From: a virus
Virus record (IMG/VR): IMGVR_UViG_3300010293_000031
Span: 1-28,386 of that record
Length of the DNA stretch: 28,386 nt
Reading direction: 5' to 3' (one strand)
Shown: piece after piece, positions 6,341 to 13,095 of the stretch
How positions within the stretch are numbered: position 1 is the stretch's first letter
Layout of the letters: every line of letters begins with the position of its first letter
Program-made: the position numbers and the translations under genes
The notes under the pieces: generated by a model
Databases searched by the model: none
Seen by the model: the letters and a program-made list of their open reading frames with translations, nothing else
Told to the model about the DNA's origin: nothing

Positions 6341-6967
6341 GTGTACAAAATACACGAGATCTTTTACTCCCTTCAGGGAGAGGGAGAGAACGTAGGCAAA
6401 GCAACGGTCTTTGTTCGCTTTTGGGGGTGTAATCTTAGCTGTTCGTTCTGTGATACTCCGCAGAGCAAGGGAGAGAAGAGGTCACTGTCTGCAGAGGACA
6501 TATGGAAGGAGGTGAGGGCTTCTCATCCCAAAGGGCTTCTTTCTACTGTATGCTTTACAGGAGGAGAGCCACTATTACAGCTCGATGCAGAGCTCATTCA
6601 GGTGGGGAAGGCGTACGGATACCGAAGCTTTACCCTCGAGACGAACGGGACACTGTCGCTAAGTGATCCACTGCGAACGGAGGCACGATTCTTTTGGATT
6701 ACAGTTAGCCCAAAGAATGGACACGTTGACCCGCGCCTCGTCCGAATCGAGGCTGACGAGATACGCTTCCCATTTACAGAGGAAAGGCAAGAGGAGATAC
6801 TGTACTTCGTGCTCAGTCACAGGCCGAACGCTTCTCTCTATGTCAGCCCTATCAATGAAATGCGGAGGGTCGATCTAAAGAATGTCCAGGCGGCAGTCCG
6901 CTTCTGCTTGGACTATCCGCAGTTTCGACTGAGCACACAGATGCATAAACTATGGAGGATAAAATGA
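6341..6967 (+). CDS. queE: 7-carboxy-7-deazaguanine synthase QueE
   Basis: This 208-residue radical SAM enzyme has a C30-x3-C34-x2-C37 cluster motif (WGCNLSCSFC), the SAM-binding GGEP at 74-77 and ETNGT at 100-104. The N-terminal EIFYSLQGEGENVG is the QueE hallmark, and the protein ends with QMHKLW. It contracts 6-carboxy-tetrahydropterin to 7-carboxy-7-deazaguanine using a 4Fe-4S cluster. Translation starts at GTG 6341 after AAAGGAGA at 6328-6335. Its TGA overlaps the start of queF (ATGA), so the two are coupled. Length and motifs indicate an intact enzyme. Confidence 0.92.
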   Translation: MYKIHEIFYSLQGEGENVGKATVFVRFWGCNLSCSFCDTPQSKGEKRSLSAEDIWKEVRASHPKGLLSTVCFTGGEPLLQLDAELIQVGKAYGYRSFTLETNGTLSLSDPLRTEARFFWITVSPKNGHVDPRLVRIEADEIRFPFTEERQEEILYFVLSHRPNASLYVSPINEMRRVDLKNVQAAVRFCLDYPQFRLSTQMHKLWRIK

Positions 6968-7341
6968 AGCATTTACACGAGAAGAATGAGCAGTACGCGG
7001 AACCGAGCGTTGAGATTCTCGATACCTTCACCGACCCAGGAGTGTGTATTGTCGAGCTCGAGCAGAAGGAGTTCACCTCGCTCTGTCCCTTGACGCATCA
7101 GCCTGATTATGGCGTGATTACGATTGAGTACGTACCCAGGAGATTGTGCATCGAATCGAAGAGCCTTAAGCTCTACCTCAGCGCCTATAGGCAAGTCGGG
7201 GCATTCGCAGAGACCATCGCAGCGAGAATCTGCGGTGATCTCGACGAAGTGCTACAGCCACAATGGATACGAGTGACGGGTCGATTTGCCTCGCGAGGGG
7301 GTATCTCGATACTGGCGAGAGCAGAGAGGGGGGCACTATGA
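6964..7341 (+). CDS. queF: QueF-type preQ0 reductase
   Basis: The 125-residue protein matches the single-domain QueF family. The thioimide-forming cysteine is C41 in EFTSLCPLT, the general acid is D48 in QPDYG, and the core motif IESKSLKLYL lies at 63-72 followed by SAYR. A C-terminal GRFASRGGISI also fits. QueF reduces preQ0 to preQ1 with NADPH. Where the family normally has His-Glu after the core motif (FHE), this protein has FAE: A82, E83. Start ATG 6964 has GGAGG five bases upstream and overlaps the queE stop. It is about 40 residues shorter than cellular QueF, at the C-terminus. QueF points to a preQ1-level rather than a preQ0-level product. Confidence 0.85.
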   Translation: MKHLHEKNEQYAEPSVEILDTFTDPGVCIVELEQKEFTSLCPLTHQPDYGVITIEYVPRRLCIESKSLKLYLSAYRQVGAFAETIAARICGDLDEVLQPQWIRVTGRFASRGGISILARAERGAL

Positions 7342-8012
7342 CAAGCTTATCCTTTGAGGTTCCTGTACAGCACCTCGATGACTTCGACGATCTTCAGGAC
7401 CACCTCTTCGTACTCTCTTTCTTAGTACACAGAGAGGCGTATACGAAGTACCTGAGGGAGAAACGGCGAAACAGGGTCATGATTCTCGATAACTCTTTCA
7501 ATGAACTGAATGAGGCACAAAAGCCGGAGGAGATGCGGCAAGCCTATGATCTCATCGGACCGGACTATACTATCTCGCCTGATGATGATATGTGGACGGA
7601 GAGTGAGATGCTTCGAGCTTATGACAGCATGCTCGCTTTGCGCTTTCTCCCCAGTGAGCTAATCCTCCCGGTGAGATCACACGAAGAGTATCTCTCAGCG
7701 AGACGTTACGGAATAAAGAACTTAGCAGTGCCCTATGAGTACCGACCGCTCTTCGGTTCGAAGATGGTGTGGGAGAGAGTACACTTCCTCGGCCTTAGAG
7801 ATCCGATCGAGCTTACGGCAATCGAGCCAATCTCGTGTGACACGTCCATGCCGATTAAGCTCGCTCTCAGGGGGCAGACACTCAGAGACTGGATCCTGGA
7901 GTGCTGCCCGCATATCCAGACAACGCCGGGCTTCTTCGATCAGCGGATGTCGAATGAGCAGATTGAGTTTGCTCGGCAGAATATCCTAAGCCTGAAGGAG
8001 CTACTCAAATGA
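7338..8012 (+). CDS. dpdA: DpdA-type DNA guanine transglycosylase
   Basis: The 224-residue protein has the features of phage DpdA, a distant relative of tRNA-guanine transglycosylase with a TIM-barrel fold. MILDNSFNELN at 48-58, TISPDD at 78-83, HFLGLRD at 149-155 and SCDTSMP at 166-172 carry the conserved acidic residues. DpdA exchanges guanine in DNA for a 7-deazaguanine base. It lacks the zinc-binding C-terminal part of tRNA enzymes, as expected for the DNA-acting branch. The ATG overlaps the queF stop (ATGA), and the gene lies directly after the four-gene biosynthetic run. The DpdA subfamily cannot be assigned by eye. A tRNA-acting enzyme is less likely because of the small size and motifs. 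Confidence 0.8.
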   Translation: MTSLSFEVPVQHLDDFDDLQDHLFVLSFLVHREAYTKYLREKRRNRVMILDNSFNELNEAQKPEEMRQAYDLIGPDYTISPDDDMWTESEMLRAYDSMLALRFLPSELILPVRSHEEYLSARRYGIKNLAVPYEYRPLFGSKMVWERVHFLGLRDPIELTAIEPISCDTSMPIKLALRGQTLRDWILECCPHIQTTPGFFDQRMSNEQIEFARQNILSLKELLK

Positions 8013-8329
8013 AAGACAATATAAACTACCCTGCGCACTACCTGCGAGGGAAGATCGAGGTGCATGATTTCATCGCTGATCAGGGGTGCGACTGGGATGC
8101 AGGGAACGTGCTAAAGTATGTGTGTCGCTATCGAGATAAGGGAGGGCTTGAGGACCTGCTCAAAGCTCAATGGTACCTTAATTCACTTATACGGAGGTAT
8201 AAAAATGAATGTGACCGTGCTCTACTCGCGGACGGGCCGATCTGCCCAGCTCCTCAAGAGGATCGTGAGGTGCGAGACACTGACAGTAGTGGAGGGGGCG
8301 CTTCTACACAGCTTCCCCTTCCCTTCTGA
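8009..8329 (+). CDS. DUF3310 protein with an extra overlapping C-terminal tail
   Basis: Residues about 5-65 match the DUF3310 (SaV-like) phage family: NYPAHYLRGKIEVHDFI, then GNVLKYVCRYRDKGG and LLKAQWYLNSLI. The biochemical role of the family is not settled; a nucleotide-kinase annotation is carried by some members. The domain ends at about residue 65, where the formyltransferase gene begins in another frame. The last 41 residues are low-complexity (TDSSGGGAST) and end in QLPLPF at the very C-terminus, similar to the QLxLx(L/F) peptide that binds bacterial sliding clamps. The start overlaps the dpdA stop as ATGA. The 125-base overlap with the next gene is unusually long for this genome. Confidence 0.78.
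   Translation: MKDNINYPAHYLRGKIEVHDFIADQGCDWDAGNVLKYVCRYRDKGGLEDLLKAQWYLNSLIRRYKNECDRALLADGPICPAPQEDREVRDTDSSGGGASTQLPLPF
8193..8197 (+). promoter_or_regulatory. Ribosome binding site of the formyltransferase gene
   Basis: GGAGG at 8193-8197 lies seven bases before ATG 8205 and inside the DUF3310 coding frame. It supports a start that makes the two genes overlap by 125 bases. The N-terminal strand MNVTVLYS expected of the formyltransferase fold begins exactly there. Confidence 0.7.
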
Positions 8330-8672
8330 CACGATACTTGTCAGCTTGGGATATATGTATCGTATCCCAAGGGGTATCTATGAGCGGTACCCTACAATAA
8401 ACGTACACCCTGGGGGTCTGCCTGAGCTTGCAGGAAGGCATCCGCAAATACGAGCTTTGGCAGATCTAAAGAGAGAATCGACCTCCGTTGTATTACATCA
8501 AATTACATCTGACCGATATGATGAGGGGCCTATACTTCTACAGGTGGAAGTGAAGATTACGGAGGCAGATCGAGATGACCCTCTCTACTTTATGGAGCGT
8601 ACTCGACAAATCGGAGTGCATCTCGTAGCTGCCTATCTTATCGGAAAGGGGGCTGAGTTAGTTGAACTGTGA
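8205..8672 (+). CDS. dpdN: Formyltransferase, putative dPreQ1 formyltransferase DpdN
   Basis: The 155-residue protein has the formyl-transferase fold of GART and Met-tRNA formyltransferase. After an N-terminal strand (MNVTVLYS) come TINVHPGGLPELAGRHP at 64-80, with the catalytic N66-x-H68 pair, and YDEGPILLQ with D106. These are the Asn-His-Asp triad of enzymes that move a formyl group from 10-formyltetrahydrofolate to an amine. It has no tRNA-binding C-terminal domain and is shorter than GART (about 200 residues). Lying among queF and dpdA, its likely amine substrate is the aminomethyl group of preQ1, in DNA or free. That fits DpdN, the enzyme proposed for formylated dPreQ1 in phages. The fold is seen; the substrate is inferred. 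Confidence 0.72.
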   Translation: MNVTVLYSRTGRSAQLLKRIVRCETLTVVEGALLHSFPFPSDTILVSLGYMYRIPRGIYERYPTINVHPGGLPELAGRHPQIRALADLKRESTSVVLHQITSDRYDEGPILLQVEVKITEADRDDPLYFMERTRQIGVHLVAAYLIGKGAELVEL

Positions 8673-10875
8673 TCAATGTACACTCGACGGAAGGACGTGT
8701 CAGAACTACATTCCTCGGCAGAGTCAGTGGCCTGTCCTCTTCATTGGGCAGGCCCCGGGGAAGACCGAGATCATTACAGGAATGCCCTTCACGGGCTCGG
8801 CGGGTAAAATGCTATACTCGCTCTGTCAAAGCGCAGGTCTCTATAAGCGGGACATTCCCCAAGCGAACCTCGTTCTTTGCAAGCCTCCCGATGATGGGAA
8901 AGGGAATGACCGAGCCCCCACCTCACTCGAGATGCAGTGCTGTGAGGAGTCTCTGAAGGAGACGATTGGACAGGTCCGCCCCGAACTGATCGTCGCCTTT
9001 GGAACAGTGGCAGCGAAGGAACTGACAGGCCTCGGTCCAGTCTCAAGCCTGCATGGTGGCTTTTACCCCCTCCTCCCCCGGTGGGAATGGGAGTGTCAAG
9101 TGTTGTGCTGCTACCATCCAAGCTTTGTAATGAGGCAGAGACAGCAGATCCCGGTCGCAATTAAAGACCTCGCCCTCGTCAATACGTTTTTTACACAGGG
9201 CATTAAAAAGAGAGGGGAGATAAACTATATCCTCGATCCAAGCGTGGAGGAGCTCCGCGAGTACCTCGAGCGAGGGCGAGGTAAGGTGACGGCCTTTGAT
9301 ACGGAGACGACAGGCTTAAATAAGAGGAAGGATAGAGTGATAGGCTGCTCTTTCTGTAACTCCGTAGAGGATGCTTGTGCTATATACTTCGTCGAGAATG
9401 ACTCAAGGCTCGGAGCGATCAGGGAGTTTCTCGAGGATGAGCAATTCAAGAAGTGCACCCAAAACGGCTCCTATGATATGGAGATTGTATTCAACTCTCT
9501 TGGAATTGAGGTAAGGGGGTGGGTGTTTGATACAAAGATTGCTGAGCAGCTACTTAACAGTGATTTACCTAAAGATCTCGATCATCTTCGTGCTATGTAC
9601 ACGGATATGGAACCGTATAAACCGAGTAAGAAGGAGGTTGCTCAAATGCAGTATTGGGGCAAGGAAAAGATGCTCCTATATGCTGCAAAGGATGCTCTTT
9701 GTACAGAGCTCGTACGCCGAGCTCAGGAGCCTCTTCTTGGGGAACAGCAGAAAGACCTTATGAAGGAGCTGCTCATTCCGGCCTCCCTCGCTCTTAACAA
9801 AATGGAGCGGCGGGGAATGGATGTAGATGTAAATACACTTGCAGTGATGTATGCGAACGTTATTCCCGAAATCGAACAGCTCGAGCAGGAGATAAGGGAG
9901 GAGCTTGGCATCTCGATCTCCTCACCGAAGCAGATTACGAGTTACTTTAACATTGATTCCTCAGATCGAGAAGCACTTGAAGCTCTTGTTACAAGAGGAC
10001 ACGAAAAGAGCGAAGCGATACAGAAGATACTTCGTCATCGTGACTTGAGTAAAGGCGCTTCGACCTTCTTAAGGGGCGTGTACGAAAGACTCGAGGATGG
10101 GAAGATTCATACCGAGTACAACATCTCAGGAACAGGGACAGGAAGACTGAGCTCAAAGAATCCGAACCTTCAGAACGTGCAGAAGAAGTATCGTGCTATT
10201 TACGTTCCACCCTCAGGGCATGTAACTCTAAGTGGGGATTACAAACAGCTTGAGCTCCGTGTTGCAAGTATCTTAGCGCCGTGTGAGATGCTCGCGCAGG
10301 CTTTAAGAGACGGCGTAGACGTACATAATCAAGTGCTCGAGCAGATTAGGGAGTACATCCCTGAGAGACTCCTCTGGAATGCTCGAAACGTCGCAAAGCA
10401 GGTCGTCTTCGGTACTCTTTACGGAAGATCGGCAAGGTCGATTGCGATTCAGTTTGGCGTTACGATAGCGTCTGCAGAGAGCTGGCAGGACATGTGCTTT
10501 AATCGATTCCCAGGACTAAGGAAGTACTGCCAAGATCGAATGACGGATTACAGGCAAAGGGGCTTCGTTACGACGCCCTTCGGTCGGAAGCGTTACATTC
10601 AGACGTATATGCAGGCAGTGAATGCACCGATACAGAGTAGTGCGAATGATATAAAGCTTGGAGCGCTCATTAAGCTCGATGAGGAGGGCTTCGATCTTCG
10701 CCTCGATGTACATGACGCTATTGTCTGCGTTGTACCAAAGAGGGCACTGCGGGGGAAGGCGAGGAGGATGAAGGAGCTACTCGAATACGAAGTGCCCGAA
10801 ATGGGCGGGGCCTCATTCAAAGCGGAGATGGAGTGGGGGGAGAACTGGTATGAAATGAAAGGAGTAGAGATATGA
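8662..10875 (+). CDS. Uracil-DNA glycosylase / PolA-type DNA polymerase fusion
   Basis: This 737-residue fusion starts with a family-4-like uracil-DNA glycosylase: C3-x2-C6, GQAPGKTE at 29-36, GMPFTGSAG at 40-48, C73, C93/C94 and a HPSFV motif. The cysteines fit a 4Fe-4S cluster. A 3'-5' exonuclease follows (FDTETTGL from residue 212, then NGSYD and YAAKD). The family A polymerase domain carries motif A DYKQLELR (D526), motif B RNVAKQVVFGTLYG (R575, K579) and motif C VHDA (D685). Motif C is normally HDE; here Glu is Ala. The only usable start is TTG 8662, because an in-frame TAG lies immediately before it. Phage SPO1 DNA polymerase has a comparable N-terminal domain. It is probably the replicative polymerase. 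Confidence 0.9.
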   Translation: MNCDQCTLDGRTCQNYIPRQSQWPVLFIGQAPGKTEIITGMPFTGSAGKMLYSLCQSAGLYKRDIPQANLVLCKPPDDGKGNDRAPTSLEMQCCEESLKETIGQVRPELIVAFGTVAAKELTGLGPVSSLHGGFYPLLPRWEWECQVLCCYHPSFVMRQRQQIPVAIKDLALVNTFFTQGIKKRGEINYILDPSVEELREYLERGRGKVTAFDTETTGLNKRKDRVIGCSFCNSVEDACAIYFVENDSRLGAIREFLEDEQFKKCTQNGSYDMEIVFNSLGIEVRGWVFDTKIAEQLLNSDLPKDLDHLRAMYTDMEPYKPSKKEVAQMQYWGKEKMLLYAAKDALCTELVRRAQEPLLGEQQKDLMKELLIPASLALNKMERRGMDVDVNTLAVMYANVIPEIEQLEQEIREELGISISSPKQITSYFNIDSSDREALEALVTRGHEKSEAIQKILRHRDLSKGASTFLRGVYERLEDGKIHTEYNISGTGTGRLSSKNPNLQNVQKKYRAIYVPPSGHVTLSGDYKQLELRVASILAPCEMLAQALRDGVDVHNQVLEQIREYIPERLLWNARNVAKQVVFGTLYGRSARSIAIQFGVTIASAESWQDMCFNRFPGLRKYCQDRMTDYRQRGFVTTPFGRKRYIQTYMQAVNAPIQSSANDIKLGALIKLDEEGFDLRLDVHDAIVCVVPKRALRGKARRMKELLEYEVPEMGGASFKAEMEWGENWYEMKGVEI

Positions 10876-11525
10876 GTGAACAGAAAGCGCTTGTACTTTT
10901 CAGCGGGGGGCAAGATTCAACAACGTGTCTCTTTTGGGCGAGGAGGCGATTCACAAAAGTTGAAACAGTAGGCTTTCTCTACAATCAGAGACATGTAGAA
11001 CGGGAGATTGAGGCACAGCTTGCGATTACGCGTATGCTAGACATGCCTTCTCCTCACTACATCCCTCTCACTACCGAAAGCTCGGCTCTCACGGGGGAGG
11101 GGGATCTGAGTGAGATGAAGCGCGGTCTCCCTGCTTCCTTCGTCCCAGGACGCAACATACTAATGTTGACACATGCAGCGAGTTTAGCGTACTTCTTTAA
11201 TATTCATGTGCTCGTAGGAGGGATGTGCCAAACGGACTACTCAGGCTATCCGGACTGTAGAAGAGAGTTCATTGATTATATGGAGCATGCCTTAAGCGCA
11301 GGCCTTGCGTACGAGATACAGATCATAACTCCATTGATGTATCTCACGAAGAAGGAGTCAGTTCAAATGGCTATGCAGATGCCTGGCTGCCTTGAAGCTT
11401 TAGCATTCAGTCATACATGTTATGAAGGACGGAGGCCTCCCTGTGGGGAGTGCCCTGCCTGTAAGCTTAGAGCAAAGGGATTCGCGGAGGCAGGAGTAAC
11501 TGATCCGATCTTACAGATGAATTGA
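10872..11525 (+). CDS. queC: 7-cyano-7-deazaguanine synthase QueC
   Basis: The 217-residue protein has the ATP-pyrophosphatase PP-loop SGGQDST at 11-17, the QueC segments VPGRNILMLTHAASLA (91-106) and CQTDYSGYPDCR (119-130), and a zinc site formed by C183, C191, C194 and C197 near the C-terminus. QueC converts 7-carboxy-7-deazaguanine to preQ0 using ATP and ammonia. It is a plain QueC with no fused amidotransferase domain, so a direct archaeosine-type product is not suggested. It overlaps the polymerase stop as ATGA. It is the only deazaguanine gene separated from the rest of the block, by the polymerase gene. Confidence 0.93.
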   Translation: MSEQKALVLFSGGQDSTTCLFWARRRFTKVETVGFLYNQRHVEREIEAQLAITRMLDMPSPHYIPLTTESSALTGEGDLSEMKRGLPASFVPGRNILMLTHAASLAYFFNIHVLVGGMCQTDYSGYPDCRREFIDYMEHALSAGLAYEIQIITPLMYLTKKESVQMAMQMPGCLEALAFSHTCYEGRRPPCGECPACKLRAKGFAEAGVTDPILQMN

Positions 11526-11539
11526 GGGAGGCGAAGCGG

Positions 11540-12772
11540 ATGCCGATACATGTTCAATCCACACACGACGCCATTGAGTCTCTCATTCCTCGTGAGGGAT
11601 GGCTCCATGATTATTGTAACTTTGCAGAGAGTCTTGAGGCATGCCCTCGCTTTAAGTTCTTTTCTGCGTGCTGTATACTTGGGGCAGTCATTAACAATAA
11701 GGTATGGATACAAAGAGGGGATGCTGGCCTTCTCCCTAAGCTGTTCCCTAACATTTGGGTTATCCTCCTGGCACCACCAGGACGAGGGCATAAGACAAGT
11801 ACGATCAATATGGGAGTGACCTGCTTAACACAGGCCGCTCAGGAGGTGAGGATACTGGCGGATAAGCTAACACCGGAGTCCCTCGTTAAGGCATTGAGTG
11901 CTCCGGCAGGGGAGGCCGGGAAGATCCGCATTGGTCCGAGCGATGCTACTGGTCTAATTAAGGCGCCCGAACTAAGTGTCTTCTTTGGGAAGCAGCAATA
12001 TAACACAGGACTCGTGAGCTTGATCACGGATCTATATGACTACAGGGAGGAGTGGGTCAGTGAGACGATTATGCGCGGCAGGAGCGTCCTTAAGAATAAT
12101 TGCATCTCGATCCTTGGGGGGTCGACGCCTACGTGGTTACAGAAGATGTTACCTGAAGATGCATTCACCGGCGGTTTTATGTCCCGCTTCGTTCTATGTG
12201 AAATGCCAGCAACGTACTTTAAGCGAGTTGCATTCCCTCAAAGAGTCTCAGGAGACGAGTGGGACACAATCGTCGGGAAGCTGCGGCGCTTTCTCGCAAT
12301 GCACGGGGAGATGAAGTGGGCCCCACAGGCATATGAGGCCTACAAAGTGTACTACGAAGGGCTTCTCCCCAGCGGAGATATTCAACGGGACGCCTATCAG
12401 GAGAGAGAGGCAGAGCAGATCCTTAGAGTGAGTATGCTCCTTGCATTGAGCGAGGATAAAATGATGTTAGAGCTGAGACACTTCCAAAGAGCAAAAGTAC
12501 TCATTGACACATTGATGACTGAGACTCAGCCCCGCATTGACCACCTGTCGACGCATCCAAGAATGCAGCTCGTACAGGAGCTACAGGATCTGCTTAAGCA
12601 GTTCGGGGAGATGAAAGAGAGTGATATGATGAAACGAGTATACAGGGGGCTGAGTCTTGGAGAGCTACAGTTTCGAGAAGCGATTCGCATTCTTAAGATC
12701 AGCGATGTGATCGAGCAAGACGGCTTTAAGGACCCCGTATATCGTATGAAGAAGGGAGGGAAGACGAAGTGA
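11540..12772 (+). CDS. DUF3987-like P-loop protein, possible helicase
   Basis: The 410-residue protein starts at ATG 11540 with GGGAGG at 11526-11531. It resembles DUF3987-type phage/plasmid replication proteins: an N-terminal helical segment, a P-loop-like LLAPPGRGHKTS at 76-87, a strand with PELSVFF, and SILGGSTPTWLQKML before an arginine-containing TGGFMSRF segment typical of a sensor or Arg finger. A helical C-terminal region follows. The P-loop is irregular, with a His between Gly and Lys and Ala at the first Gly. A role as replicative helicase or primase partner is inferred from its position after the polymerase. No other helicase is visible in the window. Confidence 0.55.
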   Translation: MPIHVQSTHDAIESLIPREGWLHDYCNFAESLEACPRFKFFSACCILGAVINNKVWIQRGDAGLLPKLFPNIWVILLAPPGRGHKTSTINMGVTCLTQAAQEVRILADKLTPESLVKALSAPAGEAGKIRIGPSDATGLIKAPELSVFFGKQQYNTGLVSLITDLYDYREEWVSETIMRGRSVLKNNCISILGGSTPTWLQKMLPEDAFTGGFMSRFVLCEMPATYFKRVAFPQRVSGDEWDTIVGKLRRFLAMHGEMKWAPQAYEAYKVYYEGLLPSGDIQRDAYQEREAEQILRVSMLLALSEDKMMLELRHFQRAKVLIDTLMTETQPRIDHLSTHPRMQLVQELQDLLKQFGEMKESDMMKRVYRGLSLGELQFREAIRILKISDVIEQDGFKDPVYRMKKGGKTK

Positions 12773-13095
12773 TCGATTGGCATAGCATTCTATCAAAAAC
12801 AGAGTTCAAAGATCCGAGGGAGCTGCTCATTGATCGCTACTGCGAGAAGAGGCTTAGTATGCGGGAGATAGCTCTCGAGTTTAACGTCACACTTCCTACA
12901 ATTCGTAACTATCTGAATCGCTTAGGTATTAAAACGAGAGAGCGGGGAGGGGATAACTCAACTAAGGCAGTCGATATCTCTCTTGAAGACTATGAATCGA
13001 TGACGTACGAGGAGCTCTCAAAAAAGTACGGTGTCAGTCCGTGGATGATTTGGAAGAGAACAAGAGGCTTCCCTCTGAAGAGGAGACGGAGCTAA
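12769..13095 (+). CDS. Double helix-turn-helix DNA-binding protein
   Basis: The 108-residue protein starts at GTG 12769 (GTGA overlap, GGGAGG at 12754-12759). It contains two helix-turn-helix modules: LSMREIALEFNVTLPTIRNY at 29-48, followed by LNRLGIKTR, and TYEELSKKYGVSPWMIWKR at 79-97. The C-terminus is strongly basic (PLKRRRS). It has no catalytic domain, so it is probably a sequence-specific DNA binder. As the last gene of the early arm, it is a candidate regulator of the early-to-late switch, although phage proteins of this type can also be nuclease accessory factors. Its stop overlaps the stop of the convergent virion gene. Confidence 0.65.
   Translation: MIDWHSILSKTEFKDPRELLIDRYCEKRLSMREIALEFNVTLPTIRNYLNRLGIKTRERGGDNSTKAVDISLEDYESMTYEELSKKYGVSPWMIWKRTRGFPLKRRRS

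Noticed and set aside
8118-8204. Longer N-terminus for the formyltransferase
   Set aside because: The extension overlaps the conserved DUF3310 domain, whereas ATG 8205 has GGAGG and begins exactly at the first strand of the fold.
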